Program-made: the position numbers and the translations under genes
Notes under the pieces: generated by a model
The model's input: the letters and a program-made list of their open reading frames with translations, nothing else
Databases searched by the model: none
Told to the model about the DNA's origin: nothing
Assembly: GCA_002964805.2 (NCBI GenBank)
Contig: PUDQ02000001.1
Location: 5,170,001 to 5,234,000 of the forward strand
DNA: 64,000 bases
Direction of reading: 5' to 3'
Source: Trametes villosa
Lineage: Eukaryota; Basidiomycota; Agaricomycetes; Polyporales; Polyporaceae
Part shown: piece by piece, positions 1 to 12,003 of the stretch
How the letters are laid out: each line of letters begins with the position of its first letter
How positions within the stretch are numbered: the first letter of the stretch is position 1

Positions 1-791
1 GTATCAGCACTATCGCACGCCGGGAGCGACGCCCCGGATGTAAACACCGCGAACAGGTCGATGCGCTCGCTACAGGCCCTCAGAGATGTCTGCTGATCGC
101 GCGCGAAGCAGCGGGCCACAAGGTCGGAGGGTGCAGGCGGGTCTACGGAGGTCTGGGGTAAGCCGGTGGTCGGTAGAGAAGAGGGGAGACGTACCGGCAT
201 GACATCAAGGCTGCTTATGCCCCCTCTCAGAAGCTGCGGTGTTTATTTCGCGGTGAATCCGGCGGGCCGCCGATGCAGTCACAATGCCTGGCGGGCCGTC
301 GCGTTCGTGTGCGAGGCCCCACCATGGACTTCACGGGGTTTACAACCATCCAGGCACATCACCGGGTTTTTGCGTTGATGTATACCACCCAGTTGCTTGT
401 GAGCATGCACACCGACGGAGTAAACATGAGGTGGTGGTTGCGGTCGAAGCGTTGCAGGCACGGGCGCCTACACGCTCACCTTTGTGGCGTTCAGCTTGAC
501 AACATGCTGAAACTCCGATGCGAGGCCTACCCGAACTTGGCGGTCGATGAAACTGTTACTAACGTACTAGCTGCAAACGATTTAGAGCAGACTGGTAGCC
601 ATATGCAGACGAGCGGCCCAATGAATATCCAAAAACAGACCCTCCTCCCAATGTACATTACGCGGACAGTACCAATTACATACCCTAGCAAAGCCCAAAG
701 CACAACAGAACACAGAGCATCACGAGAAACCAAACAACATCCAGGAACGTCACGGGCTCCCGCTCCCGCGGGTGCTGTTCTAGCGTGAGTG
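1..791. other. Unassigned stretch downstream of the GT15 gene
   Basis: I see no recognisable gene here. Open frames on both strands are short and compositionally ordinary. The part next to 792 is probably the 3' untranslated region of the minus-strand GT15 gene. Confidence 0.5.
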
Positions 792-2637
792 TCATGAAAC
801 GAGTTGCTCCTCCCACTTGCGCAGACACGAGTCTTCGCGGTAGTCTGCATCGCGTCCAATCAGCACGCTTGCACCCGGCGAGAAACACACCAGTAGGGGT
901 AAAGTAGGACTGACCGTAGCTGCCGTTCGGGTCACACACGCACTCGAGTGCCGTGCGCACCGTCTCGTCGCGCGGGCAGTGCTGCAGCGGGTAGTGCAGG
1001 TACCCGATGTCGTCGAAGAAGTGGATCTGGTTCCGCTCCGCGAACAAACTCGCGCCGATGCTGTGGACGGGCGCGTCGCCCCAACGCTACACGTCACAGT
1101 CAATTAGTTCAGGCGAGGGCGCGCGAGGAAGTAGACGGGGGAAGCGACGCACCTCGTAGTAGAAGCCGCCTTTGGACTCGAGGTGCTCGAAGAACGCGCT
1201 GTACGCCTCGCCTCTCCAGAGGTTCATGTCCGCGATCTCGAAGTTGCTCCAGACTGTCGTGCGCAGGTCGCATCAGCACGCTGCCCGCAAAGTCAAAGCT
1301 CTGGCGGGACGTACAGTGACACCGGTTGTAGGTGTGCCCGCCGTCGTCCGAGAGGTAGTTGATGGAGTTGTGCTTGGCGAGGTATTGTGGGTTCTGTTCG
1401 GTGAATTCTGCGGGCAGATAAATGAGCGTGATGGCCATCTAACTCAGTTCGAACGTGCTGACCTTTCACCGTATCCCACAGCGTCGGAATGGTGAGTGGC
1501 CACTCGAGAGGTGTGATGGTGAATCCTGCGTCGTGCACAAAGGTGTCAGTGCTACTCCACATGGACAATCGCCGGTGAAACGCTTACCGTAGACCTTCCC
1601 GGTGTCTTCCATCATGCGGAACGGGTCGTAGTTGATGTTGCACGGGAAGTGTACATCAGGCCTGCACCCACATCAGCACGCCGCAAACGCGGAGGAGTTA
1701 GAACGGATTTGCCACGTACTCGACACGCCAGTACCACCTATATGGCTGTACTAGTGGGTGTCGGTAGAAGAACTACGAAACGGTTCAGCTTGGGAGTCAT
1801 GATGTAAGGACACCAGAACTTACGCCTGAGTTGAACCTGCACATGTTGCGGTACCTACGGAGAGCGTGTCAGATTGCTCCCGACGCTCGCTAACGGCCCG
1901 GTATACATACGCTTGGCTGCCTAGATCAAGAGCCATACGTCAATGACAAGACATCAGCATTTCGTCATCCTAGCATACCTCCGTACGGAACCCCGTCTTT
2001 GTCTGCCTGTGCCCGGTTTGCCGAAGCAACATCCTCGTCGATCCAATCCGGCTGATACCAGTGCTCCTTGGGAATCAAGCCGAATTGCGGGGTGCCCGTG
2101 GTGACGGCGCTGACTTTCCTGTGCAAACGGTCAGCGACTTTCAATCGCGAATTTTCGCGGCGCACGTACTGCTTGAACTCGTCCGAGAACGGCACCTCGT
2201 TCAGGAAGAGCCAAGGGTACCCGAAGCGCTTGTTGAAGCGCCCCTCGAGTTCTTTGATGCTGGCCACCGCGCCCTCTACATCCGAGTTGCGCGCCAGCAT
2301 GAGGAGCACGGCATTCGCCCGTTGTGTGCTATTCGACGGGTACTTCGCCTCGATTTCGTGCAGAAGCACTTCCGGCGGTTTTTGGACATTGTCGCCCCAC
2401 CCGAACTGCTCCTTAATACGGGAGACAGACGTCAAGCTGGCGTAGTCTGGCCGAGTGTAAAAGAGCAGCGAGTGCACGGAGACCTAGCAACACGCAAGGC
2501 CGAGTTTAGCTCCGGACGCAGTAGAGGCCTATTCCTAGACTCACGAGGACAGTGGTGATGATCGCCAGCCAGAAGAGCGTCCTGTTCGGCGCACACACAC
2601 GCCTCCGTGAGAGGGCGGAGTAGGCGTAGGGAGGCAT
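792..2637 (-). CDS. GT15 alpha-1,2-mannosyltransferase (KRE2/MNT1/KTR family)
   Basis: Golgi type II membrane enzyme that adds alpha-1,2-mannose to O- and N-linked glycans from GDP-mannose. Twelve exons are read: 2637-2545, 2483-2170, 2118-1979, 1920-1911, 1854-1824, 1772-1720, 1661-1588, 1525-1463, 1407-1315, 1253-1153, 1086-915, 844-792. They sum to 398 residues in frame, slightly shorter than yeast Mnt1. A short cytosolic tail is followed by a signal anchor (about residues 24-45, TLFWLAIITTVLVSVHSLLF). Family blocks follow in order: RANAVLLMLARN, YRNMCRFNSGFF, YWRVEPDVHF (E214), CNINYDPF, NRCHFWSNFEI (E296) and RWGDAPVHS (H332). By analogy with the Kre2 structure, E214 and H332 would bind the metal and E296 would be the candidate nucleophile. 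Every splice site is GT...AG and introns are 51-70 nt. Exon 4 is only 10 nt. Family assignment is secure; the exact acceptor specificity is not. Confidence 0.95.
1911..1920 (-). other. 10-nt micro-exon of the GT15 gene
   Basis: The ten bases gcagccaagc are flanked by introns 1978-1921 (58 nt) and 1910-1855 (56 nt), both GT...AG. Including them gives GGSQAYRNMCRFNSGFF across three exons, as the GT15 family requires. Skipping them would shift the frame. Confidence 0.85.
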
Positions 2638-5308
2638 GGCAGGGACGGCGGCAGCTGTGTGCAGCAGCGACGGAGGCACGCGTACGGGGGAGAAGAGCCA
2701 AGCCCAAAAGGTGCCGCGACGGCCATGGAGAGTTCATTCGCAGTCTGCACAGCCTGCTCAGACTCCGATGTCACCTGACAGAAGCGGGCGGCCTTTGACA
2801 GAGAAGATCAGACTCGGTGATGAGTCGCCTGCGCGTGAGTATCGCCAATTCTCCAGCGCTGCCCACACCCAGCGCCCCCGTCCCCGCCGCACTCGGATTC
2901 ACTCCAATATGCAGCTAGGGGCCTCCTGTATGCACGCATTAGCACCAGTAAAAGCACAGCGAGCATGCTACTCACCAGGCGAGGCATCCTGTATATGTCA
3001 GGCCATGAGTTCTATGTCAAATCGGACGTCCGGCGAAGCCTCACGGAAGCAGAACCTGCGCTGGCCTGATCTGGCATCACCACAACATCACGCCAATCCG
3101 GCATTGATCTCGACCCGGTGCCCCGGCCCGCCCTCCCTCCTCTATTCCAGCACAGCAATTTCGAGCACCAGGCACAGCTCCGGCGACTTCTTCAGCGTCG
3201 ATCTCCTCAGGTTCGCCTCGCAAGCTCGCACGACGCCGCTCAGTGCGAGGAACGGGTGGGCACAAACTGGCTTCACCGACATATCCGTGCGCACTGGGAA
3301 ACGACCACATCTCGGCGCCGCGCTGGAGCCCCGCTGAGACCATGCCGTTAGCCTTACGAAGCCTGGCGCACGAAGATTTCAAAATCGATCTACACGACTT
3401 AGAGTCAGACCGGTCGCGGAGTACGCCGAGCCTCACGCCCGTTCTCAAAGAGGGCAGTATGGTCTACTCACATATCATATCCATACTTCTTCACCGTCTA
3501 CTAGGCTGCACGAAAGTCATTCGTGGAGGACCATGCCCACAAATCTCAATGATATTCGTCCGCCGCTATCGGCCCCCGACATCTCGAACAACACGGCAAC
3601 ATACCCGGTCCCCCCTCACGCCGGTGGTACCCCACGGGATAAACTCGTATGAGACCAATGTTGACTTGGAGGGCGGCGCTATCGGAGCACTCCACATACG
3701 GGCTCGTCGCAACCTGTGGGTCAGCCTGCGCCGGTACGCCTGCTGACGCACCATTTGTTGTCGCCTGACGGTGACATTTGACCTTGGTCCTTTTACATGC
3801 GGGATGTGGGTCTCGTACCCCGACGTGTGGACTCTCACCCACCATCGCTTCAAATACCCTAGATGTGTTTTATACGGTGGCGGGAGGCAAGTCTACGCGC
3901 CTGGGTACTAAACGAGCGGGATGTACTCGCTGATCCACGCTCCGAAGGCCCAGGCCCCCGCATATGCTTGTGTTGGCGTAGTGGTGGCGACGCCAAAGTG
4001 AACGCATCAATCTCCGCCGCATTCAAGCGCATCGGTGTGCGTTCAGCCACGAACTGTATGGCCCTGATCCGCGGCACTCAGCTTCGTTATTCTGCGCCCT
4101 GCGTCATACCGAAATATCCCCTTGCGCACTATGTCGTGTGAAAGGATCGCCGTGCGCTGGATGTTCTCGGATGACGCACTCCGAAGAAGTCGAGCATCGC
4201 CAGGGCTGGCTGCATAAATATATGCTTGTGAGTGCCTATGTTACAGGTTTAGGCTCCTCGTTTAGGCTCCTCATGTCGACAACTCCGTGTTGATCATGCG
4301 CCTCAGTTCAGATTCTGAGAGCCATAAAACCCCACCGGCGAACATGGTATGATGGGCGGAACCGCAAGATTTTCGGCTACCTGCTCTCGAGATAAGAATC
4401 TTCAACTTACATATTATACTCACAGTACTTCTGGCCTGTCTCAGCTGGTTGCTCTTTCCAGGCTACAGTGGAAATAGGTGTATGAACGATGAGACATGCC
4501 CCGTCGCGGAAGTTCTGCGAAAGCATTAGGATTAGACGCCGAGAGGTGATACAAGCGCCTAGGTGTCCCTTACTAACTGCCAATCTACGTAACTCTGAAC
4601 TGTACTACGAACCACGCTCGCTCCTCTCTTCGCTCTCTGTTCTCCTCCGACTCTCACGACGACCCCCAAGTATGCAATCTCTACAACGCAGGACATATAC
4701 AGTACTGCGCTGTCCATGCCCAAATGGCGCCATTGCGGACCACACGGCAACGCTTCTTAGAAGTTGCCAACCACATGCGCGTCGGTGCTCGTGATAGATA
4801 TCGTTCCCAGGCATCACCCCCCTCGCCCGCCCGCCATGTGCACGGCCTGAGCGACGCTATCTGCGCGGCGCGACCAACACAAGCTGCAATGGAATGCGCG
4901 AGCTTGGCGGCGCACGGCTGATAGCCGTCCCGACGGGAGATACATTCCATCGCTCGGGCTCAACCCCCTGCCGGCGGCCCCGCATGCTGGGCCCCCAGGC
5001 CTTCCAAACCGGACGAGCCACAGCGCTCCCGCGCAGCCCGCCCCCCTGCGGTTTCTCCGCGTGTTCTCAAGTCGGTGGGACGTTTCTTTCCTTGGGCACG
5101 CCCGTTCGCATGGCCGTCAGCGGCCACGCGCGCACCCCTCCCGCCGCCGATCGATTGGGCCGCGCAGGGGCACACCGCGGCCTGGGGGCTGATGCCGACA
5201 TCTCGTGCTGCAGCGCGCGCGAGAAAGCATCATGGAAGAAGCACGCGGGGCGCTGCACGGAAGCACCGTCCGTGCTATCCTCGCGCGCCGCTTCTGAGAC
5301 CTGCCGCA
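2638..5308. other. Gene-poor stretch between GT15 and S53 protease genes
   Basis: No convincing gene was found in about 2.7 kb. It must hold the divergent promoters of the two flanking genes. Short open frames exist (for example a 46-codon minus frame at 3282-3142), but none shows a domain or a supportable exon chain. Confidence 0.5.
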
Positions 5309-5314
5309 TATAAG
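5309..5314 (+). promoter_or_regulatory. TATA box of the S53 protease gene
   Basis: TATAAG lies 57 bases before the protease start codon at 5371, in a GC-rich setting. The position is typical for a basidiomycete TATA promoter. Inferred from sequence and spacing only. Confidence 0.6.
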
Positions 5315-5370
5315 GCGCGCGCTGCGCCGTCCGAGCCCCCAACGACCTAGGTCCGGACTCCTGCGTCGCC

Positions 5371-7780
5371 ATGCTCTGGTCGTCTGCCACCCTCCTCGCG
5401 CTCGTGCAGCTCGTCGTCGCCAACCCGCTCCTCACGAAGCGGTGGGATGACCTCGAGGTGAAGCACGCCTGGACCGAGGTCCCGCGCGGGTGGGAGCTCC
5501 ACGGCCCTGCGCCCTCGGACTACACCTTCGACATGCGCATCGGCCTCAAGCAGGACAAGTTCGATGAGCTCGTCTCGTCCTTGTACGAGGTCAGCGACCC
5601 TGCACACGCGAGGTAAGCTACTCTTCCATGTGTAGGCCACCTGTATATTCATGCATGTATGCTAGGTACGGTCAGCACCTGTCGAAGGAGGAGGTTGCCG
5701 CGCTCGTCGCCCCGCACCCCGACTCCGTCGACCTCGTCGAGTCCTGGCTCACCGCCCACGGCCTCGACGTCACCTCCACCCAGCGCTCGCACGCCGGCGA
5801 CTGGGTCACGATCCGCGTCTCCGTCGCGCAGGCGGAGAAGATGCTCGGGACGCAGTACAACGTGTACCGGCACGGGAAGAGCGAGGACTACGTCATCCGC
5901 ACGATGAACTACAGCCTCCCGAACGTGCTGCACGAGCACGTCACCGTCGTCGCGCCGACGACGTACTTCGGCACGATGAAGAGCATGAAGGCGACGAGCT
6001 TCGTCCAGGCGGATGGGCCCACGATCGAGTCCGACGCGGAGCTCGCGCACCTCTTCAAGGGCCCCGGCGCGCTCGCGACGGTCCCGACGAGCTGCAACAC
6101 GGTGATCACGCCCGCGTGCCTGCGCGCGCTGTACAACACCGCGAACTACGTGCCGAAGGCGACGGACAAGAACAGCCTCGGTGTTGCGGGCTATTTGGAC
6201 GAGTTTGCGAACCGCGCGGATCTGCAGGTGATTCGCACTGCTGCTGCTGGGGGGCGTGCTGGCCACGAGGCTGACTGTTCATTGCGTGCTTGCGCAGACG
6301 TTCTTCAACCGCTTCCGTACGGACGCAGTCGGCAAGACTTTCACGACGGTCCGGGTGAACGGCGGTGGCGATGACCAGACTGACCCTGGTGTGGAGGTAT
6401 GTGCCTCTTCGTGCGGGATTACGGCATGCGATTCTCATGCTGGTGCCAGGCGAACCTCGATATCCAGTACACTGAGGGCATCTCGTTCCCGACCCCGAAC
6501 ATTTACTACAGCACTGGCGGCTCTCCCCCCTTCAAGCCGGACAGCAACACGCCCACGAACACCAACGAGCCTTACCTCGACTGGCTGAACTTCATCACGG
6601 CGCAGGCCTCTGTTCCTCAGACTGTGCGCTATTCTTAATGTTCACACCAGTACGGTTTGCTCACCCAAAATCTCAAACAGTTCACGACCAGCTACGGCGA
6701 TGACGAGCAGACCGTGAGTACCAATCGTACGACCCTCATTGCCTGAACTCGTTCGAGTAACAACGCATTCCAGGTCCCTCTCGACTACGCTACGACTGTG
6801 TGCAACCTCTTCGCGCAGCTCGGCGCTCGCGGCAGCAGCATCCTGTTCAGCAGCGGTGATGACGGCGTTGGTGCCGGCGACTGCCTGACCAACGACGGCA
6901 AGAACACGAAGCACTTCCAGCCCAACTTCCCTGGTACGCTCTCTCTCCTTTCGGGGTTCCGGAGCTGCGCTCATGCCGACCCCGCCCTCGCCTGCCCGCG
7001 CCCATAGCCTCCTGCCCATTTGTCACGACCGTCGGCGGCACCATCCGCACGAACCCTGAGGTCGCAGTCAGCTTCTCGGGCGGCGGCTTCTCGAACTACT
7101 TCGCGCGGCCGAGGTGCGCGGACCCCCTTGCCCCTACATGACCTTTCTGGTCCCCCAGCCGCGGCTGACCCTTGATCGCTTGCAGCTACCAGTCGACTGC
7201 CGTGTCGACCTTCCTGACCAAGCTGGGCAAGACGAACGCGGGCCAGTTCAAGTATGTGTCACGCGTATTTTCGTGGCGCGTTCGAGGCCGCTGACCGCGA
7301 GCGTGCAGCACCACCGGGCGGGCTTACCCCGACGTCGCAGCCCAGGGCCAGGGCTTCCAGGTCGTCATTGGCGGCCGTGTTAGCTCCGTCGGCGGAACGA
7401 GCGCGAGCTCCCCCGTAAGTCCCGCCCCCATCCCGATGCCTCCTCGGCCGCACGCTAACGCGCACGTCCGTGCACGCAGACCTTCGCGGCGGTCATCTCG
7501 CTCCTCAACGACTTCCGCCTCTCGCAGGGCAAGTCCTCGCTCGGCTTCCTCAACCCGCTCATCTACTCGACCGGCGCGGCGGGCTTCAACGACATAACGT
7601 CGGGCTCGAACCCCGGCTGCGGCACGAACGGCTTCACGGCAGGCGCCGGCTGGGATCCGGTGAGTGTGGACGACGGCCGCCTGCCCGCCCCGCCCCGCGC
7701 GCTGACGCTGACGGCGCCGCCCACAGGTTACGGGTCTCGGTACGCCCGACTTCGTCAAGCTGCAGGGTCTGATTGGGTGA
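5371..7780 (+). CDS. Secreted S53 (sedolisin/TPP1-type) peptidase
   Basis: Acid serine-carboxyl peptidase, probably tripeptidyl-peptidase or aorsin-like, secreted to digest protein outside the cell. Eleven exons (5371-5612, 5666-6227, 6298-6396, 6450-6623, 6681-6713, 6774-6933, 7008-7113, 7186-7251, 7309-7414, 7480-7659, 7727-7780) give 593 residues. A signal peptide ([16 protein letters not shown]) comes first. A pro-kumamolisin activation domain follows to about residue 200. The catalytic domain has E301 and D305 in VEANLDIQY (E-x3-D spacing), D399 in SSGDDGVG and S512 in GGTSASSP. The C-terminal [15 protein letters not shown] block is the usual calcium-binding end. All catalytic positions are present, so the enzyme should be active. 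It converges with the TFIIIC gene, whose stop is about 300 bases away. Exact substrate cannot be told from sequence. Confidence 0.96.
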
Positions 7781-8080
7781 GCGGCGCACGGCCGACTCGG
7801 ACGGTGTACATGTATATCAAAGATGTGGCCCGGGCGGAATGTGCGATAGCTTTCAACGCGGCAATGAGAAATGAGAAAGTGGAATGCATACTACTAAACG
7901 AGGGTCGTGCTACGGATCGTTGCGCGCAGCCGGCGCACCCGCGCCAGAACGCGCCGCGCACATGGCGCGCCGCGTGTCCGCCATGGGTCCCTGTGTGCTC
8001 CGTGAGTCGTGGCCTCTGCGGCGCACGCGCGGGCGGAGCGCCCGCGCCCACCGCGCACGGCCGATCCGCATCGCGCGCGA

Positions 8081-11000
8081 TCAGACGAGCGCGACAAAGT
8101 TGTTGGCGCAGAACGGGCACCGCCGCGTCGCATCGAGCAGATCTCGCACGGCCCAGCTGCCGCGCGCGGGGCTCGGAAGCCCGCCTGCGCCTGCGTCCTG
8201 CGCGTGCGGCGGCGGCGGCGGGAGGAACGCCTTGCGGGTGCAGCCCACACACGTGCGGACCTGGGGCGTCGCGAGGAGGAATGACGTGACGCAGCAGCGG
8301 GCTGTGTTCGCGGTGCGCGGGTCTGTCAGGTAGGGAAGGGCGGGGAGCGGACTGGCGACGCACCCCAGACGTGGCCGTTTGAGCAGACGGCGCTTTCAGG
8401 ATCCTGCAACGGGATCGGAGCATGGCACGCCGGGCACAGCTCGTCGAGGCTGTCCTGGACGTCTATCCCAGCGGTTCCGGCATTGGTGGGAGAAGGCAAC
8501 TGAGAAGACAGCTCCCCGGCTTCTTTTGTTAGGGCCGGAGGGGAACCTGTCACGGTGGCCAAGAGAACGATGCGGCGTGCGAAGTAGACGTCACTCGCTG
8601 TGCGTTCGCAGTCAGCGACCTGTGTCCGTGCAGGACCTGGAGACCGTACCGTTCAACAGGGTCCTCACAGCCGCTAGGTGCCGAAGCAGCACGAGGAGCA
8701 TGTGGGCGCGAATGTTGCCTACGAATTGGCTTGTCGCGTCTGCAAACGCCTGTTGAACCTCGGCCGCTGCGGAGTTCCTCTGCGTGCTTTGTAACGCTTC
8801 ACTTCGCTGTGTGGCACGGATGCATGGACGTACCTGGCAGTACGCAGCGACCGTGTATTTGACACGTTCGCACTGGACGCTCTTCCATCCAAACACATGC
8901 TTCGCTAGGCTGTTCACGAAGCCATGAGACAGCTCCGCGCTCGGACCGCCTGCATGTGGTGGGATGACAAACTCCGGCGCGGGTTCGCTGCATTGAGTGT
9001 GACGGAGTATGTCCAGGATGCGCCCGTGTAGCCGAGATATTCTTTGTGGATCCCTGAGGTGAAGGAAGATAGACCGTAGGCGTCCTATCGGCGCTCGCCC
9101 GAAGCCTGATGCCAGATGTCAGCCTGTCACAACTTATCGGAATTGGCGGGAACAGATGGATGTACCGGAAGGGGAGCGGCCGACGCGCTCCGCTAATTCC
9201 TGTATTACCCGCTCATCCAGGTTTTCTTGCCACATTTGCGCCACCACCAGGGTGCTGACGTGTTTGGCGTCATGCTTGTAGCTGAAATCTGTTGGACGCG
9301 ATGCTCTAGAGGCACATTGTATAGGCGCAAATTTCACGGAGGAAAAAGTGAATAACATACTCGTAGATCCACATGAATGTGGAAGCGTCGTCATACGCAG
9401 CCATGCCGTTAACCCTGTCGACATCCTTCTCTGTCACCTTCTCCTGTTCGGTGTGGATAAATACGGAACGGGAAACTGCGGAGAGCGCGTCGGAGGACAC
9501 GGCTTCGGCAGAGCCTGGGTCCAGGGTCGGGTCGACCGAGATTCTGTGAACGACGTGGAAAGATCCGTCGGAAAGCGAGAGCATAGAGGCATCGAGATTA
9601 GGGTCGTAGCGGATACCCGATGCGGGACTGAGCGCCGAGGAACCCACGGAGCGCGGTTGCACCCGCAGTGTCACCGTCTTGCATCCTGACCACAGTGAAT
9701 GGGACGACTGGCCGGAGAGAAAATGCACCGAGCCCGCCTTGTGGATAATCAGAATAGGCTGGAAAAACGGTGAGTCGGTCAAGCCTTCGCCCGGAAAACG
9801 GACGCCGTTGAATCTCACATTGCGGCCGGGCGGGTTTGCCCATTTCATGCCAGTAATAGCCCTACCGTCGGCGTCGTACGCTATACCGTCGTGCCTGCGT
9901 ATTGATAGGCTTAGCTCATGATCCGGTGAAAATTTTGTGTGCGAAGGGTTGAACGCGAGAGTTTGGCGGACGTTCAGGATAGAGACCGAACCATCAGCGA
10001 CTCCGCATGCAAGCATCGCCTCGCCTAGAATCTTTCAGACTGAGCGTGCGCCGCGGGTGTGACGGTACTCACAGGTGCCGTCATGGCAATCTGTCCAGGC
10101 CGACCATGCGAGGTGGCTTACCCATCTGTCAGAGACGACTGCAACGTCTGCGACAACCATTTGTCGTGCAGTGCGGTCGAACCTGGAGAGCGCTCACAGT
10201 CAGCTCGCCGGTGTGTATCCGTGCGCAGGCATACCTGAGAAAGGTAACGGAACCGGCGCGATTGCCAACCGCCAGTAGAGATGCGTCAATGGGCGGAACA
10301 GGCGTGAGACCCCAATCAGGCTGTGGTGTCCACTCAATGCCTGTGGAAGGACTAAATTCAGCGTCCATCACTATATCAGACGAAGCCACCCGCCCTCACG
10401 TACACGTAGATTGTGCTTGCAACGTCCGCGACAACACCGAGCTTTCAATGTCTCCCGCAGCATTCCCCGCAGCCGTCTTCAGCGCGGATGTGACGTCCTG
10501 GAGCTGTCAGCAACTTTTGTCAGGTTATCAGCCGTGAACGAAGGAGCGATCGTCTTGCCATAACCATCTCTCCTGTGAGAAAGTTTCTGGACGCCCCCCA
10601 TATGGTTAGCTCCATGTTGGAGTTTAGCAGGGCGAGGATACATCTGAGCGCCGACGTAATATCCCCCGGCATTCAGTGCCTAACTGAGATGGACGTAGTG
10701 TGTTCCGCACCCGGCGTTGGACGTGAGATGGGTAGGTGAGAGCGCGAGAGCCTGCAAAGAAGGGTCCAGAGAGCCTAGACAAACACTACCCCAGTCTAGG
10801 CGGTTCAGAGGGGCGCCGTCAGCGTCTTCGGTGGAAGTACACTACCTTGGCAATCCGCTGGCCACTGATGCGTGAGTCCCCGATCAAACTCAACCAAGGT
10901 CCTCAGCCAGCCCAGAGGCCGCGCGCTCCGTGACGACGGTGTGAGCTCGGACGCCTGTTTCGCGGATGACGACAGCTCGACGTTGACACCGGCGTCAGGG

Positions 11001-11182
11001 GTCTGTAAAACGCATCAATCAGACAGGCATATGGAGGGAGAAGGAAGGAGTACCAGAATGAATACGGCATATTTCGTCAGAAGGACTGCCTGCCCGTCTT
11101 CGGAGAATTGCAGGCATTTGACAGACGGTGAAGTTGTCACCGAAGGCAAGCTCAAGGTCCCTAGGACAGGGAGTTCCGACAT
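8081..11182 (-). CDS. RNA polymerase III transcription factor TFIIIC, delta-type subunit with C-terminal zinc finger
   Basis: Subunit of the complex that binds A/B boxes of tRNA genes and recruits TFIIIB. Thirteen exons (11182-11054, 11002-10846, 10774-10711, 10643-10565, 10503-10404, 10340-10235, 10182-10073, 10024-9361, 9305-9166, 9105-8834, 8779-8650, 8597-8364, 8301-8081) total 801 residues. The N-terminal half resembles the TFIIIC delta WD40-like propeller (FSEDGQAVLLTKYAVFIL, NSNMELTIWG, LLAVGNRAGSVTF, MLACGVADGSVSIL). The last roughly 100 residues match the putative TFIIIC zinc finger: DELCPACHAPIPL, AVCSNGHVW, TCVGCTRKAF and RCPFCANNF. The donor of exon 5 was chosen as gtacgtgag because it keeps frame. 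Intron 8833-8780 is 54 nt with no stop, so its retention would insert 18 residues; I infer it is spliced. A GTF3C4/sfc-type identity is likely, exact orthology less sure. Confidence 0.9.
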
Positions 11183-12003
11183 CTTTCGGGGTGCAATCGC
11201 TTATAGCAGATTTGTCCTCCGGTATCCTGTGCATTGGAAGACATTAGCTAAACAGTTCTGCAGCGAAGAGAAGGACCGGGAGGTACCTTTAACCGCCTTC
11301 TCTTCTTAGATGGCAGTGAATACGATGCAACTCCCGCTACTGTCGCCGGAGTATATGTTTTAATGCTTCTAGCAGTGAGGGCACTGCGGAGCTATGCAAG
11401 GAGTTCCAGTGAACGAGACCAAGACAGAGACGCTTAGAATGGAATGAACGATTGAGGCGGAGTCACATAAAGCTTTGCCACAGCAACTGCGGAGCTGCAA
11501 GGTTGTAAGGCATCTTCAGCAGATTACAAACTCCGAGGCGCCTATGATCGGTGCTTGTTCTTGGGATTGTTGGCTTGGGTGACTTGCGGGCAGTGTTCAG
11601 TGGCTCCAGGAGTGATCTTTGCAGACATTTGGACGTTCGACATGACTGTCTGATACTTCATACTTCTGCGGCACAGATTGAGGTACTGATGCATGTTTCG
11701 AATAGGACCTCACATTCTGCTACCTGCACATGACGCGCCACGACATCGAGGTACTGGACACCATCGGCACCCCGGACTACCTCGATGGCGACTTGTCCGC
11801 GGACGGTACGCAGCGCGCCCCCACATGGGCCGCGTCGCTTCTGACCATGACCCGACAGACGTCGACGTCGTGCCACACATGCGCCCGCCCAATCCTGAGG
11901 AATCGGAAGGTCCGTCTGCTTCGACGCCACTGCCCCGCCCGGGTTTGTACATGCTCCAGCTCGCTCACATGCATCGCACCGTGCATCAGTCCTGCCTTCC
12001 CAG
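11183..12003. other. Upstream region of TFIIIC gene; possible exons of an unassigned plus-strand gene
   Basis: The part near 11183 should hold the TFIIIC promoter. From about 11730 a plus-strand frame (MTRHDIEVLDTIGTPDYLD) looks protein-like and could splice at 11804-11855 to a Pro/Glu-rich stretch. I could not join it in frame to the open frame starting at 12004. Confidence 0.3.

Noticed and set aside
3142..3282. 46-codon minus frame (MSVKPVCAHPFLALSG...)
   Set aside because: Mildly protein-like helix at the end, but no neighbouring exon, no domain and too short to support as a gene.
2636..3337. 233-codon plus-strand open frame upstream of the GT15 gene
   Set aside because: No in-frame domain or coherent composition; its start overlaps the GT15 first exon on the other strand.
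10680..10710. 31-nt intron in the TFIIIC gene
   Set aside because: Would run into a stop and is too short; the acceptor at 10644 gives a 67-nt intron and keeps the family motif.
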